This document shows, in pieces, positions 38,801 through 49,560 of a stretch of 64,000 nt of DNA. Position 1 is the first letter of the stretch; every line of letters starts with the position of its first letter. The notes under the pieces are model-generated. The model was given only the letters and a program-made list of their open reading frames with translations, made no database searches and was not told the origin of the DNA. Source of the DNA: Rhynchosporium graminicola (taxonomy: Eukaryota; Ascomycota; Leotiomycetes; Helotiales; Ploettnerulaceae); the NCBI GenBank assembly GCA_900074885.1, contig FJUW01000042.1:834015-898014 (forward strand), given 5' to 3'. Position numbers and translations under genes: made by a program.

Positions 38801-39294
38801 GAAACATAGATCTTGCAAATGCAGAGAGCGTGATGGGTCCATGCTATCAATTCACGCCAGTTCGAGTGGCATTCGAAACCCACTGGACAGCTCTGGACTT
38901 GCTGAAGTTTGTACAAACACAAAGTGCCCAATCTTCGGCGCATGACTTCCTTGGCTTCGATAAGATTTCCTCGACTTGTACTGAATGGTCGTCCGAAGCA
39001 CAATTCTTCGATTCCATCGTCCATCATCAGGACTTTGAGGACTTCGATACCATGCCTTTCGCAGGTGGTTCTGCAAAGGTGGATATCTCAAACCCACATG
39101 GTGATGCAGCTTACCCTTTGAAGGTTGTGTCTTTTGTCCGGGATGGACAGACTTGTGTTGGGGTGGCTGGGAGTGAGAATGATGTCGCCTTTGTGGACTC
39201 AAGCTTGGCTGAATTGGCGGCAACTGTGCAGGAGCTGGCAACCAGAGAAGCTAATGTATTGCTCGATGAAGGTATGTTTAAGAAGGACGAATGA
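32889..39294 (+). CDS. sidD: Siderophore non-ribosomal peptide synthetase, SidD/NPS6 type (A-T-C-degenerate A-T-C)
   Basis: Exons 32889-33452 and 33502-39294 give 2118 residues, near the 2,083 of A. fumigatus SidD. A nearer donor at 33472 would leave a 30-nt intron in the wrong frame; GTGAGT at 33453 restores it. The order of domains is an N-terminal extension (1-230), A1 (about 250-775; FTSGSTGTPKG near 415, YKSGDIG, GKTDRKRL), T1 (GGES, Ser840), C1 (HHVLYDG, 1035-1041), degenerate A2 (about 1340-1560; only the C-terminal GELWLEG...TGDLVELQEDGNLVFVGR part), T2 (GGDS, Ser1627) and C2 (SHAQYDG, 1833-1839). This architecture is that of NPS6/SidD, which use A1 to load acyl-N5-hydroxyornithine repeatedly to make extracellular fusarinine/coprogen-type siderophores. 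Beside it lie a permease, an ABC transporter and a hydrolase. No hydroxyornithine acyltransferase (SidF) or hydratase (SidH) gene lies in the window. Confidence 0.94.
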
Positions 39295-39974
39295 GAAGGG
39301 ATTTTGGAGAACTGTGTGTTGATGGCGCTATGGGTGTTTTTGATGGATCTGAGCGACGTCTTTGCATGTATCATTTATAAACGTGACACCAGTCTAAAGA
39401 TCACATGACCGAATATAGCGTCCTCCTTGTTGTTGTTATCTTGTACATTTTCCGAGTAATTTGACAACAATGATTGTCACGTCTATTCACCTTGCAGTTT
39501 TGAATGTATGTCTCCATTATCTCATTCTTACCAAATTCGTGAAGTCCCGTGTTTGGTACACTGAAGCGAGGAACTCGAGACGCGCTCTCTTCTTTCTCAT
39601 TCATCTGCTCACACGTAAACCTCGGAACTTATGTGATAGCCACGAGCACCCCGGAGAGGCCTATGCTAACGAGTTAAGCTAGCTGTCATATAAATGTAAG
39701 GCATGTTCTCAAGGCATCGCCTCAAGCCTTAGGCAGCACATATGCTGTTGCCCGTCAATGATCTGGGGAATCCTGGATTCTCCGACTTGCCATCGTCTCG
39801 ACAAGCCACAGAAGACAATCACCGAGAATGTCTCGAGCGGGATACTTTCTTTGGTTCAATACTACATAGAGTACGTAGGACCATGATGATGTGGCATGTT
39901 TCTGATCAGTAGCCGATATCGCAGAGTCAGGAGCAGCCAGGCCAGGATCCATGGGACTTTCCGTACTCGTAATA
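39295..39974. other. Intergenic, NRPS 3' flank
   Basis: 680 bp up to the target-site copy of the DNA transposon. No gene is supported. Confidence 0.5.
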
Positions 39975-40689
39975 GAGGGTTTTCGCAGTCAAAAACACTT
40001 TCGAAAATACAGTTTTCCTGGCCGTGCACAGCAGAAACGGGTTTAGTCGTGGGGCCACCCAATTTCCACTAAAGTTCAACCTATTCCGTTTGTAGTAGTC
40101 ATGTCCGGACTAACAGAGGAAAACTGTTCACTGTGAACAGAAAACTGTCTGCTGTGGACAGTTTTTGAAGTCGTATAGATTAGGCTTAGCGTGCTTCTAT
40201 TTCAACGTCAGCTGGAGTGTTACGGAGGCTGGAGATACTGTATGTACCTCAAATCGACGTTATGGACCATAATCAGCCAAAGCTGATATAACTCAGGAGT
40301 AGAGAATCGGAAGGTTGTGAGGACTTTTCTCTCGGGCCACGAATCCAGATCAAACGTATGGCGATTATACTCGTACGGAACTCGATATCTTGGTGCTACA
40401 GCTTGCTGCTGCTGCAAAAACCTCCTCCGACGACGTCTCCTTCTGCGAATCCATATAGCTAAAGCAACAGCTAGAATCGTCTCTTTCTCCATAGTCGTCA
40501 CAGTCAAATTCTAGCAATAGCACAAGATTCTGATATCACGGAAATTGAGCTATTTGTCATGCTTTACGGCTAGCAAGGAACCCCAGTCTGCTACCTGCAA
40601 AATCTGGTATAGTCTCCCTTACGCTAATTTAGTATTACAAGGTTCAGAAACTGTCTTTTCCAAAGTGTTCTCCAGGTGCGAAAACCCTC
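39975..40689. mobile_element. Short DNA transposon with terminal inverted repeats, carrying a transposase remnant (Harbinger-like?)
   Basis: A 715-bp element. The first 13 bases (GAGGGTTTTCGCA) are exactly inverted at the right end, and similarity continues imperfectly for about 45 bp (AACACTTT, GAAAA, ACAGTTT on both sides). TAATA at 39970-39974 and again at 40690-40694 is the maximal flanking duplication; because of base ambiguity the real duplication could be 2 (TA), 3 (AAT) or 5 bp. Inside are two hairpins at 40124-40140 (CTGTTCA/TGAACAG) and 40143-40163 (AACTGTC/GACAGTT), repeating the ACAGTTTTC word of the termini. A minus-strand frame is described separately. The element lies between the NRPS and ABC genes and shows little RIP damage. 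Confidence 0.7.
40220..40507 (-). pseudogene. Truncated transposase N-terminus within the TIR element
   Basis: A 95-codon minus-strand frame starts with a helix-like Met/Glu segment and an Arg9 run. It continues with DLDSWPERKVLTTFRFSTPE and a Leu-rich stretch, a layout like the N-terminus of fungal HARBI1/DDE_Tnp_4 transposases, where an FRxSxxxF/L segment precedes the DDE core. No DDE domain follows, so it would be a deletion derivative. The assignment is by pattern only. Confidence 0.4.
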
Positions 40690-40728
40690 TAATACACCCC
40701 ACCCGCACTTTTACATCGAGTCCATTGG

Positions 40729-40757
40729 ATCTAATCTAATCATCAATCTTATCAGAT
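40729..40757. promoter_or_regulatory. GATA-site cluster upstream of the ABC transporter, including exact TTATCAGAT
   Basis: Two overlapping ATCTAATC words (40729-40742) are followed by TTATCAGAT (40749-40757), the reverse complement of ATCTGATAA. The cluster lies about 550 bp upstream of the ABC start and only 60 bp beyond the right end of the TIR transposon. Confidence 0.55.
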
Positions 40758-41309
40758 GAAAAATTTCTCGGATCCCCAACATCTATTCAGCCTAGTTGAC
40801 CGGGATGGCGTTGGCACATGGCATCTCGTGGGGTGGCTTGCTTGCTTTATGCATGCGTGTCACCGCCGACAATGTCTCGCATTCGCAGAGAACTAGCAAG
40901 GGGATATTGATCAAGGTCATTTACATAATCTTAACATGCCGGAGGTCGTACCGACTGACCGGGGCCAGAAGTCATGCTGTCATTTAAGCTACTGCTGTCA
41001 GCATTTGCTTAGCGAGATTTACAGTTGTACAGTAAGTTGTCGAAGGCGGATCTAGTACAGTAGCAGTCAGCGTGTCTAGAAATCGCTCCTCAAGAGCTTC
41101 ATAGAACTTCGGAACTCTAGTATCAGTAACAAGTTCTTTTGACGCTCACGAATATCTGACCACTTCTCTCTCTGTAGTGCCTCCCGAGATTCTGGGACAA
41201 AGCTTGGTACGAAGTCCAATGAGCTCGTAGATGTCTGTTAAGTTCTCACGAAAGCTGTCAGTCCAAGCTTCATACGTCAACAAGTAGAGTCTGGCCAGAG
41301 AACTTTCCA

Positions 41310-44300
41310 ATGGCCTTCATCAAACAACTTGCTGGCTATCCCAGGCTACTGCTAGCTGGCAAACCCTCATCACGCGATATTGGAACACTTCTAGTAGCTA
41401 TTGTGTCTGCAATAGGCTCAGGAATTCCTTTCCCAATCATCGGGATCATATTTGGTCAACTTCTCGATGAATTCAATGCAGCGACATGTGATCAAGCAGA
41501 GACAAGCGCAAGAGATGACGAGCAGAAAGATATCAACAGCAGAATCCTGTTGATTGTCTACCTTGCATTTGCTCAATTTGTCTTGATCTACCTCCATTTG
41601 CTATGTTGGACATTGACCGGAGCCCGACTTGCCCAACGCCTGCGAGAAACATACCTGCAGAACCTCCTCCGCCAAGAACCTTTATTCTTTGACAATCTTC
41701 CGCCTGGAGAAGTCGCATCTAGACTCAACACCGACATTCAAACCATTCGTTCCGGCACATCTGAGAAAGTCGGAATATGTCTTTCCAGCTTCTCATTCTT
41801 CGTCACGGCTTATATCGTGGCTTTCATCAAAGACACCAGACTGGCAGCAATGCTGATCTCCTTGATCCCAGCTTACTTCCTGATGTCTTTCGTTGGAAGT
41901 CATTACATTGAGAAATACTCTGGTCTTATGTCAGATTACGCGGCGAAAGCTTCTTCTATCGCTTCAGAAGCACTTTCGAATATCGTGGTGGTACAAGCTT
42001 TTGGTGCGAATGGACGACTGGAAGAAAAATTCTCCAAGGAACTCGAGGCCTCGGAGCAGGAAGGACTAAGGAAAGCTACAGCAGTGGGAATACAATCTGG
42101 TGTTCTTTACTTCATTGCGTATTCTGCCAATGGTCTTGCTTTCTGGCAAGGAAGTAAGCAAATAGCTGCAGCAGTACGGCAGGAAAATGGTGGAACAACT
42201 GTTGGAGCTGTCTTTACTGTGATCTTTATTCTGGTCGAAGGTAAATTAAACGAGGTCTGCCGGATATCATTAGCTAACTGTAAATAGCTTCTCTTCTTCT
42301 CAGTCAAGTCGCACCATTCCTTCACATGTTCGTCGCAGCTGTTGCTTCTTACCAGAAGTTAATTGGAGACATCGATCGTATTCCAACCATCGACGGTACC
42401 AGTGAGTCTGGCCTTCGCCTCACGCAGGCTGAAGCGAGGTTTGAGTTCAGAGACGTCTCATTTATGTATCCTTCCAGGCCGGAAATTACTGTTCTCGACA
42501 AGATCAATCTCAGCATCCCAGTCAACAAGCACACAGCTATCGTAGGCCAGTCTGGAAGTGGGAAATCGACCATTGCCGCGTTGGTTGGGAGGTTGTATGA
42601 TCCAACTGAAGGTCAGATTCTTTTTGGGGGTCATGATTTGAAAGATGTGAACGTCCATGATCTAAGAAGTTTTCTCAGTCTGGTACAGCAGGAACCTTCG
42701 CTCCTGGACCGTTCTCTATTGGAAAACATTGCTCATGGTCTGGTCAATTCGAGCGATCCTGAGCATGCGCACTTGAAGCCGATTTTACTCAGCTCTACCC
42801 TGGCCGAAGTAGCTCGCGCAGTCAGGGAGGGTCAAACTCTCGAGATTGCTGCTGCGAAAGCAGGATCAGAGGCCATCCAAATCGTCAGCTTAGTACAGAA
42901 AGCTGCCGCGCTTGCAGATGCCGATGTGTTCATCACTGCACTGCAGCATGGATACGGAACAAATGTAGGCTCGAGTGGACGATTGATCAGCGGTGGTCAG
43001 AAGCAACGGGTTTCTCTTGCTAGAGCACTTGTCAAGGACCCAGCTGTCCTCATCCTCGATGAAGCTACAGCTTCGCTCGACTCGAGGAGTGAGCAACGCA
43101 TACAGCGAGCTATTGCAGGAATTTCATCTGGCAGAACAATGATCTCGATCGCCCATCGTCTATCTACTATCACCTATGCAGATAATATTATCGTCATACA
43201 CAAGGGTCATATTCTAGAGCAGGGAAGTCACTCGGAACTGATGGCTAAAAACGGAGCATACGCCGATCTGGTCAGACTACAAACCATAAGCTCTGCGCCA
43301 ACGAAAGATACAGACAGCAAGTCCGATATGGAATCTCTGACTGAGGTGGGTACTGAGAGAAATGTCTCCATGGATATAGAAAAACATGCCATTGTAGCGA
43401 GCGAGGCCCCAGCCGAGCCTGAGGAGGATAAAACCGAAACTCCATCAAAGACTCTCTGGTCATTAGTGAAAGGTTACGGCCCAGCTTTACGACCACATCT
43501 ATTCATGATCTTCGTCGCCCTACTCGGCTCTACTGCTGTCGGCGGTGCGTTCTCAGCAGAAGCTGTGATTTTTGGAAACACAGTCGGAAGTTTGAATCCC
43601 TGCAAGAGCCCTGACAGTATTCGAAGCCGAGGTGAGTTCTACGGACTCATGTTCTTCGTTCTCGCAATCATTGAGTTCTTTGCCAATTTGGTCAGTTGGG
43701 CTGGATTTGGCTGGGTTTCAGAGAAGACTGTCTATACCGTCCGCGTATTATCGTTCAGATCATTGATGGAGCAAGATCTTCAATGGCATCAATCGAAAGG
43801 TCGAACACCTGCGATGCTGCTCTCTTACATCACTCGGGATGGCAATGCCTTGGCCGGACTGAGTGGCTCTGTCATTGGCACATTATTCTCCATCACTGTC
43901 AACCTCATCGCAGCTATCATCTTGACCCATATCATCGCATGGAGAATTGCGTTAGTGTGTTTGGCTCTGGTACCGCTTCTCTTAGGAGCTGGTTTGATGG
44001 AACTCCGAGTCCTCGGCCAGTTCGAAGAGAAACACGAAACGGCATACACCAAATCTGTCGACATCGGCGTTGAAGCAATAACATCAATCAAAACCATCGC
44101 CTCCTTTTCACTCGAGGAGGAGACGCTCCAAACATACCGGAAATCCCTCACAGGTCCACGCAATGAGACCTTCAAAGTCACCGTCCAAGCAAGTCTCTGG
44201 CAAGCAGTCACTTACTTCCTGGGTAATCTGGTAAATGCATTGGCATATTGGTGGGGAGCAAAACAGATCATCGCTGGAAACTACACACAGACCCAATTCC

Positions 44301-45256
44301 TGATTGTTGTCTTCTCCCTCCTCGTCAGTGCTCTCCTATGGAGTCAAATGTTCGCACTAGCACCAGAACTATCCAGTGCTCGCGCAGCCATGGCCAGAAT
44401 CCTCAGTCTAATCGAGATAGGCTCCGATAAAATGCAAGGCAGAATCGGGCGTCTTACCACAGACGTCGAAGCATCAGGCGAGAAAATATCTTGCCCGTCT
44501 TCTACTCAAGCAGCAAGTGTCCAGCTCCACGACGTCCATTTCTCATACCCCGCCCGTCCCGACATCAAAGTCCTAAACGGCCTATCTCTCGATCTAAAGC
44601 CAGGCAAGTTTTACGCCCTAGTTGGCCCCAGCGGCGCAGGCAAATCAACAATAATCTCACTCGTCGAGAGGCTGTACACACCTTCATCAGGCGCCGTCAT
44701 AGTCGACGGTATCGACATCACAAAACACCGCTCCGTCCAATTCCGCGACAACATCGCCCTCGTCCCCCAAGACAGCGTCTTATTCGAAGGCACCATCTCA
44801 TTCAACATCTCTCTCGGCGCTCGCCCCTCCCATCCCGTCACACAAGCCGAGATCGAAGAAGCGTGCAAACTCGCCAATATCCACGACACGATCTCCGCTT
44901 TGCCGGAAGGCTACAACACTCTCTGCGGACCTAACGGCAATCAGTTCTCCGGTGGTCAGAAACAGCGATTATCGATCGCGAGAGCACTGGTCAGAAAGCC
45001 GAATCTGTTGATTCTGGATGAGTCGACAAGTGCTTTGGACGCGGCGAGTGAGAGGTTACTGCAGGATGGCTTGACGAGAGTTGCGAGGGGCATCACGGTC
45101 ATCGCTATTGCGCATCGGTTGCATACTATTCGGAAGGCGGATGTCATCTTCTTGATTGAGGAGGGGAGATGTGTGGATAGAGGGAGCCATGAGGAGTTGT
45201 TGGGTCGGTCGGAGAGTTATAGGGCGAATGTTATGCATCAGACTGTTGCTGAGTAG
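41310..45256 (+). CDS. Full-size ABC-B (MDR/P-glycoprotein type) transporter of the siderophore locus
   Basis: Exons 41310-42240 and 42288-45256 (47-nt intron, GCTAAC branch site) give 1299 residues in a (TMD-NBD)2 layout. NBD1 has Walker A GQSGSGKST (397-405), signature SGGQKQR (545-551), Walker B LILDEATAS and H-loop IAHRLSTI. NBD2 has GPSGAGKST (1090-1098), SGGQKQR (1198-1204), LILDESTSALD and IAHRLHTI. Both ATP sites therefore look complete. An ABC-B gene next to NPS6/SidD is a known feature in many ascomycetes (A. fumigatus sitT, the ABC gene beside NPS6), thought to export siderophore, breakdown product or precursor; its substrate is not settled. It is transcribed with the NRPS, and an exact iron-GATA site lies about 550 bp upstream. 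A linker of about 70 acidic residues follows NBD1. Confidence 0.94.
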
Positions 45257-45932
45257 AGCCAAATGAGAAAAGAGATTTGGATAATTCCAGTTGCTACTTA
45301 CACAGTACGATGATCGTTGCTTTCACACACAGGATTTCCCGCTCAGCTGATCACATTCGTTCATTCAGACCATTCACTTATTCATGCATGTCTGGAAAGA
45401 CCTTGCGACTTGTATTCCAATATCATTCCCAACACTCTTCCCTCGAGCTCCTCGATTCCTTCCCCACCTCTCCCTGGGAATGAAAGCATCGCAGCATAGA
45501 CCATTACTTCAAGTGTGAGGACAAATAAATCCTTACCCTCATAGTTCTACAAGCAGGGTAGCAGATTCCCCCCTCCCCCCCCACAAATACACCGACATCA
45601 ATTAAATCAATAGAACCTGATCCTTGCCGAGGCTCGTGCTACTGTCATGAACAAAAAACACAAATTAGATTCTATTCATCCCACGTACCTGGTTACTCTC
45701 ACCCACCAAAAAGCATCTCCCAAAACAAACTCTCTTCTACTCGAAAAAGCATCGACGAACTCTCTCCCAAACCCCCTTCCTGCTCTCCGGTCTCGGCACA
45801 TGTGCTACCTCTCCACCTTCCTCTCCGTCCCTTGAGTATTTCTCCATGCCGCTGTCGGCATCAAAATATCCCTGCTCCGGTATGGTATGTACAGTAAGAC
45901 ATGCATGCAGGGAAGTGTACGGAAGCCGAGTG

Positions 45933-45959
45933 ATCTAATCTAATCTAATCTAATCAGAT
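45933..45959. promoter_or_regulatory. Tandem CTAAT motif ending in AATCAGAT
   Basis: Four overlapping ATCTAATC words end in CTAATCAGAT. The array lies about 740 bp upstream of the hydrolase ATG and echoes the motifs at 30861, 31754 and 40729. Confidence 0.35.
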
Positions 45960-46072
45960 GCCACTGACGGAGGGAGTATGTACAGTCCAGCACAGTACAG
46001 TACTTCAACAAGGATGGATGGATGGATGGATCTATCCGAGGCGTGGCTGGCTGCTTTATCGGTGAGGGAGAA

Positions 46073-46120
46073 AGATCTAATCTGATCTGATCTGATCAGA
46101 TAGTGGGGATCTTATCTGAT
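46073..46120. promoter_or_regulatory. GATA-site cluster with exact TTATCTGAT
   Basis: Repeated CTGAT/ATCAGAT words from 46073 to 46103 are followed by TTATCTGAT (46112-46120), the reverse complement of ATCAGATAA, again an exact ATCWGATAA match. It lies about 580 bp upstream of the hydrolase ATG. Confidence 0.55.
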
Positions 46121-46463
46121 TTTTTCTCTTTTTTTCTTTTTTTTTCGCGCAGACCCACACATAGAGGGTTTTCATTACGTTGAGGCATGCAATGCACGTG
46201 GGATGAGAATGTACATGGGCGAAGAAGGTGGGATGGTGTCATGTTATTGAGAGGTGATGAGTGATGAGATAGAAAGGGTGTCTTGCCGATCTCGGTAGTG
46301 GGGCTTGCGAGAGAGATTGATTGACTGAGAGCTACGCGTTACCTTGCTGTCGCGCGCTTTGTGTATTCTTGATTGACATGTACTGAATGAACGGCGATGT
46401 GTGACAGATCTATCGTGCTAATCAAGGCTTCGACTTTAAACTACCCCTGATTCTCTTGTGGTG

Positions 46464-46473
46464 TATATATAAA
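46464..46473 (+). promoter_or_regulatory. TATA-like box of the hydrolase gene
   Basis: TATATATAAA lies about 225 bp upstream of the ATG at 46698, a plausible distance for a fungal promoter with a 5' UTR of about 150-190 nt. Confidence 0.35.
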
Positions 46474-46697
46474 TCGCTAAAGAAAGAGAGACCGAATAGA
46501 CTTGGCGCCAAACCGAGAAAGAACCTACAAGCCATTCCATTCTATCTCCGAATGCAGCTTCCGAGATAGCTCAAGTCATTCTGAAGCTCCAAACTTCCTA
46601 ATCTGGACGAGTAAGTGGATTTTGACAGATATCTGGGGAGTTTATCTTGGCTTCTTGAATCCAAGTCCTCTCTTCTTGAACCTCTCTACCCTCCAAG

Positions 46698-47811
46698 ATG
46701 GGTTCCAAATTCTGGCCCAAGGGTGGTCTTCCCGGAATCCTTCATCACTACGTAAGGTCTCATCCACCCACTCAAAAATCCCAAGCTAATCAAAGAAATC
46801 CAGACCGAGACGCTCGTGACGTTCGAATACACATCCCCAGCTTCAAAACCACACGCCTTAATCTTCGTCGGCGGGCTCGGCGATGGCGTAGCAACAACAT
46901 CCTACATGGTCGATCTAGTCAGCAAACTCGCCCCAACTCCCTGGTCCCTCTTCACGCTCAACCTCTCTTCCTCTTACGGCCAATGGGGAACCGGCCATCT
47001 GGATCGCGACACCGACGAGCTTGCAGAATGTATTTCGTATATCTCGGCTTACAAAGCATCACAGTATGCCGAGAGCCAGAGGAAAGTAGTCGTGATGGGC
47101 CACTCGACAGGAAGTCAAGTCGTGCTTCATTATCTGAAGAGTCAAAACCCTCATCAGGGCACTTATACATTTGACAAAGATCTCGTTCATGTCCAAAGAC
47201 CTGTTCTCGATGGCGCGATCATGCAAGCCCCCGTCAGTGATCGACAGGCTGTTCACCATATTTGCCAAGAAGGATTCGGAGAAAAGACACCAGCGGAGAT
47301 GCGAGCTGTTTACGACGAGCTCTTGAAGTTGGCTAGGGCAGCTACAGATGACGATGGAGATAGTATGGCGCCTTTACATCTCTCGAGCGCCATCTACCCG
47401 CATCCGATTTCCTATCGTCGCTTCCTCAGCCTCTGCAGTCCAGACAGTCCCGAAAAGCCCGGCGACGACGATCTCTTCAGCTCCGATCTAAGCGATGAGT
47501 TCTTGAAAACCACTTTTGGCATGGTGGCTACCAGAGGCTTGTTGAGGGGGAAGTTGATGGTGCTGTATTCGGAGAAAGATGCTAGTGTACCGGCTTACGT
47601 AGATAAGCTTGCGCTGATGAAGAGGTGGCAGAAGGCTGCCGATGAGGGTGGTGAGAGGGAGGGAAGGGGAAAGATCTGGGATGACGAGTTCACGGCGGTG
47701 GTTCCCAATGCGAGTCATGCTTTGAGTAATGACGATCAGGCTGAGCCGAGGAGGTTTTTGGCGGAGAAAGTGTTGGGGTATTTGACGAGGGTGGAAAGGG
47801 AAGAGAACTAG
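46698..47811 (+). CDS. sidJ: DUF1749-type alpha/beta-hydrolase, probable siderophore hydrolase (SidJ type)
   Basis: Exons 46698-46751 and 46804-47811 give 353 residues. The first exon (MGSKFWPKGGLPGILHHY) splices at GTAAGG across a 52-nt intron with GCTAAT to TETLVTFEY. The frame at 46816 alone lacks an ATG, so the upstream exon is needed. The fold is an alpha/beta-hydrolase: oxyanion region GGLGDG, nucleophile elbow GHSTGSQ (Ser119), probable acid Asp277 in SEKDASVP and His323 in NASHAL. The pattern fits PF08538 (DUF1749). A. fumigatus SidJ, in the sidD cluster, belongs to this family and hydrolyses intracellular fusarinine-type siderophore breakdown products to free ornithine moieties. Position beside the NRPS and ABC genes and an exact iron-GATA site upstream support that role. 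Other DUF1749 members exist, so function is inferred. Confidence 0.85.
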
Positions 47812-49560
47812 TGTTATTGATGTCCTGGAATTTTTAGGTGATTTTCATTTCATGTTTCGGTAAAGCCTGTAAACAGTTTCGTGGGCTACTGATATAGAGG
47901 CATCGAATGATATTCCTGGGCTTAGGTTGGCGAGACCGATCAAGGTAGATTTGTTCCTGCGCATACATATTCTCGCTCGCAACGATAGGAGTCCAAGTCC
48001 TTTGCTACATTTCACAGCATTAGCTCAAGATATACAGCTCAGTGGAGTAGAATACCCGAGTTTACTTCTCATTCTTCCTCTTGCCATGCTAACGTAGTGG
48101 GGGATCATCACATCAACATCATCAATATCAAGAAGAGCAACGAAAACACCTTGCCTCCCTCCCAAGTCCTAAACCTCAAAGTTTTTACTACCAGGGGCCA
48201 TATGGGCTCTGGACTAAACACCAAAGAGCCCCAACACAATACGGAAGATTCTTCATTTCTTCAGACGTAAGTATCCTATTCCTCACCGTAAACAATATCC
48301 CCATCCACCTTCTCCAGCTAGATTTCACCCAAGTAAACTTCGCTCAAGTGAAAGCTCTATCGTAGCGATATACTGACGGGAACAAAACAACGATCTTGGC
48401 AGTGCAAGTAACGCGTCATGCGCTCCGGGCGCAGCTCCGAATGATAGTTTGTGTGGTGGTGGTCTTGAAGGATTTGACTCTTACAAACAACGAATTCGCA
48501 GAAGGTGTTGAGAAGGGTCTGGAAGATCTATTTGTGAGGCAGGAAGACCGAGGGAGTGAGCTGGAGATGGATGATGATATTGAGATGGAAATATGTGTGA
48601 GGGTTCAGGCGGCAGGTGGTGCGTGGTGCGTGGAACAGAGATGTCTGCATCGCGAGGCGCTTTCTGTGTCGCTTTTGAGACCGTGGACAACTTCAAGGGT
48701 TGAGGAACGTGTGTGAATATTTCTATGGTAAATGGATACCGAATAGCGATTGAGGATGGGGATGAAAGCAATATATGAACGATCAGAAGGTTCAGGGTTG
48801 TTTTGCCAAGGTTTCTCACGGATCGGAAGAGCGAGGCGTTTAACCTCTTTAGGCTTAGCCGGTACTTTTTTTGTTTACATTGATTCTGATCCGATGGGAT
48901 GGGATGGAGTTCTTTGGGAACATTGTTTGTAGGCGAACATAGGACTTTGTGGTACAATTTTATCTACAGTAGTGTTGCAAGGTAAGTGGTTGGTTCGGTA
49001 TCGTGTTTACAGTTATGTAGACGAATTGACCATGTCACTTTACAATCGAGTCGGGGTATTTGGAGAGATAAGATGCGGGTAAAGTCCTTGGCTCGTCCTA
49101 TCCGCCCACCAGAGGCTCGATCAGCTTATCATACTTGACAACATTGCCGCACCAAATACATCCGATCCTGAAAAGACAAGCTGCGAAGCAAAACGAAGCC
49201 AGGTCCTGCAGAGGCTTCCATCCCATATCTCGTAGCCTCGGAATTCAGTCACCAAGAGACCCCGTCCATCGCCTATGACTTCTTGTTACACCATAAAGTA
49301 AAAGTCTCGCGGTAAAAACAAGTCGCAGAAATCAAAAAAGTCCCAATCCAACAGCTGCAGCCTCACGACCCAACTTCCCTGGTCTCGATTATTTTCAAAA
49401 TTCTGGCGCAATCTTCTGAATTCTGTTGAGCCAGGATGCAAGAGGATTTTGGTTTGCAAGTGTGAATCCTATATTTTTTAGCATACGATTTTGGGAAAAC
49501 TTCGCAGGGTATGGTATTAATCTGTTGCGAGGATATGGGTCTTGGCATGGATCAGGTGAC
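47812..49560. other. Intergenic region between the siderophore locus and the repeat block
   Basis: No supported gene. Frames at 48396-48716 (plus, no ATG) and 48481-48957 (minus) overlap each other and have no recognisable domains. Base composition is still normal genic/intergenic and changes sharply after about 49.6 kb. Confidence 0.45.

Larger units (their letters stand above)
45257..46697. other. Intergenic/promoter region upstream of the hydrolase gene
   Basis: 1.4 kb without a supported gene. It contains GATA-type clusters (listed), a GGAT array at about 46014-46031, a poly-T tract near 46123-46145 and a TATA-like box at 46464-46473. Confidence 0.5.

Noticed and set aside
40220..40507. 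Arg9-containing frame as a genuine nuclear protein gene
   Set aside because: It sits entirely within a TIR-bounded element and lacks a complete domain; a transposase remnant is the simpler reading.
46164..46182. ATAGAGGGTTTTC at 46166, like the terminus of the TIR transposon
   Set aside because: Only about 12 bases match, the next bases differ and no partner end was found nearby; probably chance or a minute remnant.
48396..48957. Overlapping frames on both strands of 106 and 158 codons
   Set aside because: No ATG in good context for the plus frame, no recognisable domains, no splice sites linking them to other coding sequence; they mirror each other.
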